Shown here one piece after another: positions 24,216-32,111 of a DNA stretch of 35,828 bases. Origin of the DNA: Oscillospiraceae bacterium (GTDB lineage Bacteria > Bacillota_A > Clostridia > Oscillospirales > Ruminococcaceae); NCBI GenBank assembly GCA_017829075.1, contig JAGAJA010000020.1, positions 1 through 35,828 on the forward strand, given 5' to 3'. The notes below the pieces were generated by a model, which saw only the letters and a program-made list of their open reading frames with translations, made no database searches and was not told the DNA's origin. The position numbers and the translations under genes are program-made. Every line of letters begins with the position of its first letter. Position 1 is the first letter of the stretch.

Positions 24216-25916
24216 TTATTCTCCGGAAGCGGAAACGACCTCCTCCCTGTCCGCTTTCCGGGTTATTTTGAGCGCCTCCGGATAAGTCCGATTGAGCCTG
24301 TCCAGAGCCGCGCCGCTCTCGTTTGCCTGCAATCCGCGCAGAATGTCCGGAGAAACGCTGAATAAAACAAAATCGACCCGTTCAAACGAGCGTACTCACG
24401 GGTTTGATTTTGTTACGCTTCGCTATATTCAGCGTTTCCCCTGCGTAACGCTCACGCTGTCCGGTAGTATCTCCACGCGCTCAACGTAAAGCTCGATGAG
24501 CTGCCGCAGCCGCGGTATCTTTCCGGAGAGCAGAAGCTCCCTGCCGTAATCGAAGGCGCGTTTTATCTGCTCCTTGTCGATATCGACCCTGGCGCTTCTG
24601 CGCTCCAGCTCGGAAAGCTGCTCCCGCAGCTCCGAAAGCTCCTTCTCCTTTCCGTCCAGAGCCGCCGTAAGGCTCTCTGAACCTGTCCTTGCGATAACGC
24701 TGATGATGTTCCCGACCTCGTTCTCCAGGGACTTTATCGACTTTTTCAGCCGCTTTCTGTCGCTCTCCACGGAGCTTTCTGCCTGGATAACGGCGCGGTT
24801 GTACTCCTCAATTACCGCCGGGAGTCTGTCCTTGTCGAACAGGATATCCGCCAGTAACCGCAGGACTTATTTCTCAAGGCAGTTCCGGCTTATCTCGCGG
24901 TTGGAGCAGCCGATACCGCCCCTGCGCGAACGGACGTTGCAGCGGTAGCAGTAGTACAGTGTTTTCTTACGACCGCTGTACTGACTGTTCCCACAGTACT
25001 TACCGCCGCAGATACCGCAGTAAACCTTACCGGTGAGCAGGTATACATTCCCGGTATCCGTCCGCCCACGGCGGGATCTTCGGCGCTTTTTCAGCAGCTC
25101 CTGCACCGCCTGGAATTTCTCCCGGGTCACTATCGCGGGAATACCATTCTCAATACGTATTATCTGGTCGTCCGGCTTGCTGCGGTGGTTGTTTCGTTTA
25201 CCGCGGCCGTCCTTGGATACCGCCCGGTTATAGACGTAAACACCTATGTATTTCTCGTTGGTGAGAATGGAATACAGCGAGTTCTTGCCGAACAGCTTTC
25301 CCGTCCGCGTGCGTATACCTTTCTCGTTGAACTCCTGCTGGAGCTCCCGGTAACTCATGCCCTGTATCGTCCCGGAAAATATCCGGCGCACGACCTCGGC
25401 TTCCTCCTCGTTTATCTGGAAGTGCCCCGTGTCGTCCACCCTGTACCCCAGCGGGACGTAACCTCCGGTATACCTGCATTGCAGGGCGTTTTCCCTCATG
25501 CCTTTCATGACCTCGCGGGACAGATTCGCGGAGTAGTACTCGTTCAGCGTTTCCATCAGACCCTCGAGGATTATGCTCTCAGGCGTATTATCGAATTTCT
25601 CAATGACGGAATACAGCTCCACGCCGTTGTCCCTGAGTATCTTCCGGCTGACGGCGCTGTCGTAGCGGTTCCTGGCGAATCTGTCCAGCTTGTGGACTAT
25701 CACCAGGTCAAACAGCCCGTACCGCGAATCGTTCAGCATTCGCTGGAATTCCTCACGGTCGGTGTTCGTGCCGGTCCTGGAACGGTCGATGTACTCCTCG
25801 ACGATCTCAATGTCGTTCTCCTCGGCGTACTTACGAATGGCGCGTTCCTGCGCGTCAATGCTTTCGTCGCGCTGGTTATTACTCGAAAATCTCGCATATA
25901 GAGCAGCCTTTCTCAC
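24216..25916 (-). pseudogene. Large serine recombinase 2, inactivated by a stop codon and a palindromic insert
   Basis: The GTG start at 25916 follows AGGAGGTG. Codons 1-349 hold the catalytic domain (YARFSS with S11, VIVHKLDRFARNR, LMETLNEYYSANLSREV), the recombinase domain and a zinc ribbon (CGICGGKYC ... CYRC). A TAA at 24867-24869 then interrupts the frame inside CLEK-stop-VLRLLADILFD. The same frame goes on through a coiled coil to a second stop at 24429, which lies in a palindromic insert. Leaving out 93 bases (24360-24452) rejoins the frame as PDSVSV-SPDILRGLQ and runs to TAA at 24216, giving about 535 residues, the usual length of this family. So the element's integrase looks dead unless a truncated form works. 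A sequencing error could explain the TAA but not the insert. Confidence 0.85.
24350..24441. mobile_element. Nested palindromic insert in recombinase 2
   Basis: Outer arms GAAACGCTGAATA / TATTCAGCGTTTC, then AACAAAATC / GATTTTGTT and ACCCGT / ACGGGT inside, fold into one long hairpin. The 6-mer AACGCT occurs at 24354-24359 and 24447-24452, and taking out the 93 bases from one copy to the other repairs the reading frame. This fits a small non-coding insertion with a 6-bp target duplication, although one 6-mer overlaps the arm. Confidence 0.6.
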
Positions 25917-25950
25917 GGTGTTTCACCTCCTTTCCGGGAAAGGCTGCCGC

Positions 25951-26121
25951 TCACGAAACCGCGCCGCTGCGGATAAGTCCTGCGAGGATTATCGCTATGA
26001 CCGTTTCCGGCGGCGAGACCGGAGCCTCGCCATCAGTCGTGACCGTGGTCTGTTCTGCTGTGTCGTAGTTGCCGCTCGTCAGGTCGGAGCGGTCGATGGT
26101 AAATTTCTCATTGTCTGCCAT
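25951..26121 (-). CDS. Small protein of 56 aa upstream of recombinase 2
   Basis: Starts at the ATG 26121 after ACAGGAGGT; a longer frame from 26220 would run over the leader. The N-terminal half is polar and acidic (MADNEKFTIDRSDLTSGNYD, TAEQTTVTTDGEAP). The last ~16 residues are hydrophobic (PETVIAIILAGLIRSG). I do not recognise a family. It lies 34 bases before the recombinase start, so the two probably share a transcript. It may be an excision accessory, a membrane peptide, or a secreted or modified peptide. Confidence 0.6.
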   Translation of the reverse strand: MADNEKFTIDRSDLTSGNYDTAEQTTVTTDGEAPVSPPETVIAIILAGLIRSGAVS

Positions 26122-26186
26122 GTTGATGACCTCCTGTAATTGATCTGCAGATTTTACTGCTTCACAGGTATAATATATCACTGTGT

Positions 26187-26203
26187 ACCGGAGCTTTTCC
26201 GGT
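26187..26203. promoter_or_regulatory. Palindrome in promoter region of the 56-aa gene
   Basis: ACCGGA-GCTTT-TCCGGT, upstream of a TATTAT-like -10 on the minus strand and of the AGGAGG site. It is a possible operator. A GTCCG/CGGAC hairpin at about 26240-26256 lies just past the end of the relaxase gene. Confidence 0.35.
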
Positions 26204-26265
26204 GGTGCTCTTGTATTCACGGGCGTACCTCCCCTGGTCCGTAAGGTCCGGACGGTCCATAAAAA

Positions 26266-27363
26266 TCATATTGGTATGAACGGAAAGATCCGATCTCCAT
26301 TCGTGAACGGAACAAGGATCCCGTCAATATAAAATCTGATACGTTCGTTGATAACTGGCTGGCTCATTATCCACGCCATCGCCTGATCCCTGTCCTGAAA
26401 GTATTGACACAATAACACACTGACGCCGTCCCTGACCTCGGTCAATACAGGCTGTGGTGGAGGCGGAGCCTGTACAGGTTTATCGAAAAATCCTCCCGAA
26501 TCGATATCAATAACGGATTCAAAGCGGTCGTCGGGAGCCGTGGTCTGTGCTTCCGGCAACAGCGGACTTTCAGTTGTAGGGGGCGCATTCTTCCAGTATT
26601 CCGGATTCGGTTCATGCCCCGGAGCAATGGATACCGGTTTACGCTGCGCCTGCCTGCTGCGGCTGTGGGTGATATTGTAATCACCCGGCTGTTCGAAGTA
26701 GTTGTTGGTGATATAGAAGTTGTTATACGTTCTGTACTGCGGATAACCGGTATAGCCTCTCACACTGGTGTCAGAGGTATACGTGGGTTCCACAGATTCA
26801 CAAATCGCATCACCGGGGTTTTCGACATACCATTCGTCCGGTATCTCCATCATTTCGGAATCCGTTACGTCATCAGGAAAACTGTCGATCCTGCCGTGCC
26901 TCATACGAATGCCATAAAGCCCGTTTTCCCTGAGTATCTTCGAGCATTCTTCCTTGAATCTGTACAGATCTGCCTTTGACATATCAAGCTGTTTACCTGT
27001 AATATACGAGGTATTCCCGACAATAATATGAATGTGCAGGTGCGTAGTGTTGTTGTGTACTGCACACTTGACATAATACCCTTTAAAAAGCCGTGCAATC
27101 ATGAGGGCGATACGAGCCGCTTTATCATGGTCTACGTTGTCATTCGGGGCAAACCCGATGACGATATGCCGGAGCTGCTTTTTCTTCGCAGCATGCCAGA
27201 ACCGCTTCAGGGCTCTGTTAGAACTTACCCACTGGTCCGGTGGACAGCCTGAACTCACTATACCCCTTGGCGCAATTTTGGACGGGTGGCTGATGTACTT
27301 ATCAGCCTTATCAAGACTGTCCAGTGATTTATCCGTGTTGTTAATAAATATACATACTGCCAT
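26266..27363 (-). CDS. MobP-type relaxase/mobilization nuclease
   Basis: 365 residues. The N-terminal relaxase domain has the metal-binding HNNTTHLHIH motif (H103, H108, H110, H112), followed by IIVGNTSYITGKQLDM. A candidate nicking tyrosine is Y23 (DKYISHPSK). The C-terminal half is low-complexity and proline-rich, ending in a short conserved-looking domain (VLLCQYFQDRDQAMAWI). It would nick oriT of this element. Its start codon overlaps the stop of the RHH gene (ATGA-type coupling), so primase, RHH and relaxase form one operon. It is unrelated to the Mob/Pre relaxase at 18.3 kb. Confidence 0.85.
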   Translation of the reverse strand: MAVCIFINNTDKSLDSLDKADKYISHPSKIAPRGIVSSGCPPDQWVSSNRALKRFWHAAKKKQLRHIVIGFAPNDNVDHDKAARIALMIARLFKGYYVKCAVHNNTTHLHIHIIVGNTSYITGKQLDMSKADLYRFKEECSKILRENGLYGIRMRHGRIDSFPDDVTDSEMMEIPDEWYVENPGDAICESVEPTYTSDTSVRGYTGYPQYRTYNNFYITNNYFEQPGDYNITHSRSRQAQRKPVSIAPGHEPNPEYWKNAPPTTESPLLPEAQTTAPDDRFESVIDIDSGGFFDKPVQAPPPPQPVLTEVRDGVSVLLCQYFQDRDQAMAWIMSQPVINERIRFYIDGILVPFTNGDRIFPFIPI

Positions 27364-27863
27364 CAGTCGTTATCGCCTTCCTGAATGTCGCCGTCACTGA
27401 TGTCGTCTTCAACGTATACGGTGTCATCTTCTTCATCTTCGGAATCAGATCCGTTTTTGACAGCTTCGATGGAGTTGAAAATGAACGATATATCCCCGTT
27501 CATTTTCTCAAATGTCTGGCTTATGGAATCAAGTTTACTGCGTATCTCACACAGTATACCGTTAAGCTGACCAAAATCCTGATCCTTTACGCTGAATTTC
27601 TGCTTTATGTCCACCAGCAGATCATATATTTCAGCAAGCTTAACGAAAATATCACTTCCTCTCTCAATGACGATATCCTGCCGTTTTGGGTCAAATAGCA
27701 GAACACGAATATACTCGGAACAATTCATATTTCTCTTGGCAGCCTGCTCTTTTATGAACTCATCCTGTAATTGCGTAACCTTGACCGAAAGCGCAGAAGT
27801 CTTAGCGTTATTGTCAGGTAATATATTACCTTTCGTAATCTTGCTGTCTGGTATTTCACTCAT
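27363..27863 (-). CDS. Ribbon-helix-helix mobilization accessory protein (MobC-like)
   Basis: 166 residues. The N-terminal part fits the MobC/RHH type (LSVKVTQLQDEFIKEQAAKR, MNCSEYIRVLLF), which binds oriT DNA and helps the relaxase. A helical middle region (about 75-140) and a very acidic tail (SDSEDEEDDTVYVEDD) follow. It is coupled on both sides by overlapping stop and start codons (27860-27863 and 27361-27365). Confidence 0.7.
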   Translation of the reverse strand: MSEIPDSKITKGNILPDNNAKTSALSVKVTQLQDEFIKEQAAKRNMNCSEYIRVLLFDPKRQDIVIERGSDIFVKLAEIYDLLVDIKQKFSVKDQDFGQLNGILCEIRSKLDSISQTFEKMNGDISFIFNSIEAVKNGSDSEDEEDDTVYVEDDISDGDIQEGDND

Positions 27864-29248
27864 TGTTTTTCCTCCTTGTTATTAATTGTATCTGCTGAGA
27901 GACTTATTCCTCTCCAGCCCCATAGATACTTGCCGTCAATGCGGAACTTCTCCTTGCGTACTGCAGGGAAACAGTTTGCAATATACGCGCTTATCTCGTT
28001 ATTCTTGTACGGAACAAGCGCGTTTTCCGTACAGAATTTTTTATAAACTTCGATGAATACGGAGATATGTACCTCCCCGCTCATCTGGCACCGCTCCTCA
28101 ATAAACAATGCAAGCGAACGGCTCTCATGCAGATACGACCGCATGAGCTCCTGGGTGTCTGCCGGTGCTGTGAAGATATAATCCCTCCCGTGAAGCTCCA
28201 TGAGAGCTTTCACGGCAAGCGAGAAGATGATATCGCGTTCTTTGTGGAGCTTTTCCGGAAGGTGCCTGTCCATTTCATTCTCGCTTATCGTGTGGTTGAA
28301 CCTCAGAACGACCATGCGGTCTGTCATGGACTGGTTTCCTGCTGCGTCCATCTCGCCGAAGAGCGGCATCTGATTGGCGCAGGTCAGCAGCTTGGTGTGG
28401 ATATGCGCGACATACCCCTCTTTTCCCTTGCCCTCAACGAACAGCGGTTCATCAGACACCAGCATTTTCAGGATATCCGTTCCGGTCAGTTTTCCTGCCG
28501 TAAGCTCACGGCAGATATTTATTCTGGAATATTCAAGGTGCTGCGTGTTGAATCTGGCTCCGAGCTGGTTCAGTCCGAATGCCGTAACGCTTGTCTCGGG
28601 AAACACCACAGACTGTATCAGGTCGGCTATAACGGACTTGCCGCTCTTGGTGGCTCCTACGAAAAAGTAGAACTTCCTTGCAATCATAACGGACGAGATA
28701 CATATCCCAAGTATCTCCAGTAAAAGATTCAGCTTGTCCGGATCGGAACCGGAGTCGAGCGAAGTTTCAACGAACTTCTGGAACGTCTGCGCCTGCTCCA
28801 GCTTTGCTTCGCTGGTATAGCTGAAATCCAGCTGATACGTGAAACCGTTTTTTAGCGCCAGCTTTTCAGCCTCCTCATTGGTGCAGAATTTTCCGTCCCT
28901 GATGTCAATGACCCCGTTGTTCGCGTTTATATAGAACTGTGAATGCTGACGCAAGGTTTCAAGGTCCTTCTGTCTTTCAGGAGCCCATATCAGATGTTTG
29001 GTTACTTCATTTATCGCCGAAGACAGTACGCTCACTGACTTATCGATCTTCGATATTATCCATGGTGGGATATCCATTCTCCTCATAAGTAAGAAACAAC
29101 GATGACCCTGATTCCATAAATACAAATTGCCATTTGAAACAAGGTATGGGGTATTCTCCTTCAGATAATTCACGAACTCCGGAACATCAATTTTTCCATC
29201 CGGTGGCTTGTATAAATTCTCAAAAGGAGTTTTGTTATTCGATGCCAC
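27860..29248 (-). CDS. D5/P4-family helicase-primase-like replication protein
   Basis: 462 residues. A superfamily 3 helicase core shows Walker A VGATKSGKSVIADL, then INICRELTAG, LTGTDILKMLVSDEP and the TCANQMPLFGE sensor, with a D5 N-terminal-like region in front and a winged-helix-like end (VYKKFCTENALVPY). Such proteins unwind DNA during replication of phages, satellites and mobilizable elements. No zinc finger or primase polymerase motif is evident, so it may be helicase only. The GTG at 29248 follows AAGGAGGTG; a longer frame to 29356 has no ribosome site and crosses an operator-like palindrome. First gene of the mobilization operon. Confidence 0.82.
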   Translation of the reverse strand: MASNNKTPFENLYKPPDGKIDVPEFVNYLKENTPYLVSNGNLYLWNQGHRCFLLMRRMDIPPWIISKIDKSVSVLSSAINEVTKHLIWAPERQKDLETLRQHSQFYINANNGVIDIRDGKFCTNEEAEKLALKNGFTYQLDFSYTSEAKLEQAQTFQKFVETSLDSGSDPDKLNLLLEILGICISSVMIARKFYFFVGATKSGKSVIADLIQSVVFPETSVTAFGLNQLGARFNTQHLEYSRINICRELTAGKLTGTDILKMLVSDEPLFVEGKGKEGYVAHIHTKLLTCANQMPLFGEMDAAGNQSMTDRMVVLRFNHTISENEMDRHLPEKLHKERDIIFSLAVKALMELHGRDYIFTAPADTQELMRSYLHESRSLALFIEERCQMSGEVHISVFIEVYKKFCTENALVPYKNNEISAYIANCFPAVRKEKFRIDGKYLWGWRGISLSADTINNKEEKQ

Positions 29249-29300
29249 AGTGGCACCTCCTTGATTTTTATTCACCGGTCGTCCGGTGTGATTACAGTGT

Positions 29301-29320
29301 AGCAGGTTTTGAAAACCGCT
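29301..29320. promoter_or_regulatory. Operator-like palindrome between divergent operons
   Basis: AGCAGGTTTTGAAAACCGCT is a near-perfect palindrome (one mismatched pair). It lies between the primase start (29248, minus) and the divergent promoter at 29370-29398. It is a candidate repressor site; no repressor gene is found nearby. Confidence 0.5.
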
Positions 29321-29369
29321 GCAGGAACTCTTACCTGTTTTAAAAAATAGGTACACGTAAGACGGTTGG

Positions 29370-29398
29370 TTGATTTATAGGCATTTTTGTGGTATAAT
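29370..29398 (+). promoter_or_regulatory. Promoter of the decayed NTPase gene
   Basis: TTGATT (29370-29375), 17 bases, TATAAT (29393-29398). A GGGGAGG ribosome site precedes the ATG at 29445. Promoter and ribosome site remain intact although the gene is broken. Confidence 0.75.
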
Positions 29399-29444
29399 CG
29401 AGGTGATAAAATTTTAAAAAAATTTTTTTGGGGAGGTTTTTTCT

Positions 29445-31425
29445 ATGGCTAAGGCGGTAAACGGTTGAAATAAAAAGGCTGAAGAGGGCAAATCTGTAAA
29501 AGGAAAGGAGCCGGTTCTTTTTGAGGAGCTGGTCAGAACGATATATGGAATACGGCTAAAAGCACTCTTGTCATTATCGAAAACGCTGATAAAAGCGCAT
29601 TTGACACGAACTACATGGAACTTCTGAAAGAAGGGAACTTCGATGTCATTATAGAAAGCCGCTATAAAGCGGATTATGCTATTGAGATCGGTCCAATGGA
29701 TATTAATGATATCAGGGATCTTGTAAAAAGCCAGACTGCCGATGAAAAGAAACAGGCAGAACTTCTGGATTCAAATAATCTGAACAATATTATGGGACTG
29801 GCCAATTACAATACAATGCACATCGTTCTGCTGACCAGGGCAATTGTCAAATCTGATCATCACCTTGATTCGATTTTTACGCAGCAGGGAATTCAGTATT
29901 TTGATGAGCTATACGCGAAACAAAATATAGAATTTAAACAGCGCAGTATAAGGAAGAATGTCTATTTTTCTCGAATAGTATTCTGTTATTTTTATTCCAA
30001 CACCGTAATGAATATAAAACCACTGACTATTTAAGTGCTATGAGTGATGTATATACATATATTGCCGGATATAATGCATTCGATAATTGTAATAATCTTG
30101 CTTTGATTTTCAGTCTGGAATGCAATTTTGTCTTTGATGACATGGAAGCACTGGCGTTCAGATGGGAGCTTCTTTACTTCCTTGAATCTCAATACCCCAA
30201 TAACGCCTGTCTGAAGAGCATAAGGGAAACTCTTGAAAAAAATCCTGAAAGCATGAAGATCACAGATACAGCTGAAAAGAACAACAATGCATACATCTGT
30301 CTGTTGCTGCAGAGTAATGATCAGGAAGCTTATAAAAACCTCGTAGAAAGGAACTTTAAGGTTAAAACGATATATGACTCTTTTCTTATCAAAAGTTGGC
30401 TGACACAAGCAGACATTAATTATTCGGCAGTATCTGAGATCTCCAACATGAGGCATGATAAAGAAACGCCTGCCAAAAGCAATATTATAAATAACCTGAT
30501 AAGCATTATCCAAAGCTATTCTTCAGCAGGAAATATCAATAAAAACGTATTGGGACAGCCTGATGTAACGAACTTTGTTATGATCGAAGCAATGTTAAGC
30601 GAATTGCAGGCCGGAACGCTGGAGTCTACTCATATGCATTCCGTGATGAAACAGCATCTGTCAGAAGACGAGCTTGAAACCCTCCCTGATATATTCATTG
30701 ATCTGAAGCTATATAAGAAAGTGATTTATTATTCAGCTGTCTTTTATATATCTGCACTGTTCTTCAACACCGATATCCAAAATACGGAATACCTTTGCGC
30801 GCTATCCCAAATCATGGACGATCTTGTTCATAATTATACTATCTATTCTGGCGACAACAGGCTCATGTTACTGTATCAGCTGGCAAATCAGCAGCTGTTG
30901 GCAGGTAAAATTGATGAAGCGCAGAAAACCTTTGAAGAAGCTGAAAATTTTAAAAAGTTGGTGTATGATCATGTTTATATAGTAAAGGCAATTAATGTAA
31001 AAACAAGGTATCTGACAAGGAAGCATTTTCTTGATGAGATAGCTAATATTCAGAAAGACCATGCTGTCAGCGAAGATGATTTGCAAAAGATATATAATGA
31101 AACCGTGGCGAATTATACCTACGCTCTGGCTGCTGACATGAATAAGGATTGCCTTGGTATTATGAATATAGAATGTTTTCTCTGGGGAGTTTCTATGGTA
31201 ACATTATCAGAACAGTTTCAAAAAGAAAGATATATACGTGGTTTTATTGATTCTAAGAAATTATCCCCCATTTTGTTTCCGAAATCTTCTACAGCTGCTT
31301 TTACATCTTACACCAATGATGAAATGTTTTCAACAATAACAGGAGCGTTTGATGCAGCTAAGAAATATTCAGAATCTCAGAAACCCCTGGATAAACCCGA
31401 TAACAAGGAAGAATCCCCAAAATAA
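29445..31425 (+). pseudogene. Decayed STAND/NB-ARC-like NTPase with helical C-terminal repeats
   Basis: The start at 29445 opens a frame that stops at TGA 29466. The coding signal resumes downstream (KGKEPVLFEELVRTIYG), shifts frame near 29545, and continues with a Walker B-like segment STLVIIENADK, then GNFDVIIESRYK, IEIGPMDINDIRDLV and LANYNTMHIVLLTRAIV, the order seen in NB-ARC/STAND ATPases. No P-loop (Walker A) is present, so that part was probably deleted. A third shift near 29940 leads into the last frame, which from 30040 reads 461 residues of helices with a TPR-like part (LANQQLLAGKIDEAQKTFEEAENF). STAND NTPases often act in phage sensing. Here the protein cannot be made intact, but the 461-aa C-terminal part could still be expressed. 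Confidence 0.6.
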
Positions 31426-31431
31426 GACACA

Positions 31432-31463
31432 GTCATCCGACAGGATCCCTCCTGTCGGATGAC
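31432..31463. terminator. 13-bp perfect hairpin after NTPase remnant
   Basis: GTCATCCGACAGG (31432-31444) pairs with CCTGTCGGATGAC (31451-31463); an A/T-rich tail follows (TTAATTATTATAT). Confidence 0.7.
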
Positions 31464-31549
31464 TTAATTATTATATCAGAAGTCTTATATCGGTAAAACC
31501 CTCAGACAATATCCCACCAGAACAATCATACAAATGATCCGGAGGGGTC

Positions 31550-31605
31550 AATGGGGAGGGAAAATCGAATGAACGCAGTGAATGAGATTTCTGTCCCTCC
31601 CCATT
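31550..31605. repeat. Palindromic element 1 with conserved 19-nt loop
   Basis: The perfect 12-bp stem AATGGGGAGGGA / TCCCTCCCCATT continues as AAATC / GATTT. The loop at 31567-31585 is GAATGAACGCAGTGAATGA, 16 of 19 identical to the loop of the element at 31755. Confidence 0.75.
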
Positions 31606-31629
31606 CAGACTATCATATCAACACAAAAA

Positions 31630-31660
31630 TGTGCGACAGGTTTATCCCTGTCGCACATTC
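31630..31660. terminator. Hairpin in the palindrome cluster
   Basis: ATGTGCGACAGG pairs with CCTGTCGCACAT around TTTATC. Perfect stem, no strong T run. It may act as a terminator in either direction. Confidence 0.5.
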
Positions 31661-31754
31661 TCCTGACTTACCAAAAGCTAACATCATATGTATATGTGTA
31701 TATGTAAAGCAAAATAATCTTGCCAGTAAGCGTAGTCCCTTTAAGGGGTGGGGG

Positions 31755-31815
31755 TTAAGGGGGAGGGGGAAATCGAACGAACGAAGTGAGTGAGATTTCT
31801 TCCCCTCCCCCTTAA
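31755..31815. repeat. Palindromic element 2 with conserved 19-nt loop
   Basis: The perfect 14-bp stem TTAAGGGGGAGGGG / CCCCTCCCCCTTAA continues after a small bulge as GAAATC / GATTTC. The loop at 31775-31793 is GAACGAACGAAGTGAGTGA. Confidence 0.75.
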
Positions 31816-31816
31816 A

Positions 31817-31845
31817 AAATAACAGGGCATCCGCCCTGTTATTTA
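31817..31845. terminator. Bidirectional terminator-like hairpin
   Basis: AATAACAGGGC-ATCC-GCCCTGTTATT, A-rich before and T-rich after. It is the fifth perfect palindrome within about 410 bases. Confidence 0.65.
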
Positions 31846-32048
31846 ATAGTTAGTATAATTATTTTTTATTACATTTTCACAGGAAAATTTTGAACTGAGC
31901 GCGTCCTTAGACTGATTTACCCGGTTTTTGATGAAATCACACCAGAAAATGCGGTTATTTCAACTTTAATCAGTCTTGGTAATCATAATATATTATTCAC
32001 AACATTCCCTGACGTCAACTGAATATTCACAAAATTCACTTTATTCAC

Positions 32049-32077
32049 TTGACAAAAGTGAATATTCACTATATAAT
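32049..32077 (+). promoter_or_regulatory. Promoter with embedded palindromic operator
   Basis: TTGACA (32049-32054), 17 bases, TATAAT (32072-32077). The spacer holds the perfect palindrome GTGAATATTCAC (32058-32069). ATTCAC half-sites recur upstream (about 31995, 32025, 32034 and 32043), so several regulator molecules could bind. Confidence 0.8.
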
Positions 32078-32111
32078 AGAACCATACTACCATAGGAACG
32101 GAGGTACTGAT

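Noticed and set aside
29466..29468. TGA as a recoded codon in the NTPase gene
   Set aside because: Further frame shifts follow and no recoding signal is seen, so gene decay is the simpler reading.
31551..31793. 80-codon open frame
   Set aside because: It runs through three palindromic hairpins and has no protein-like pattern.
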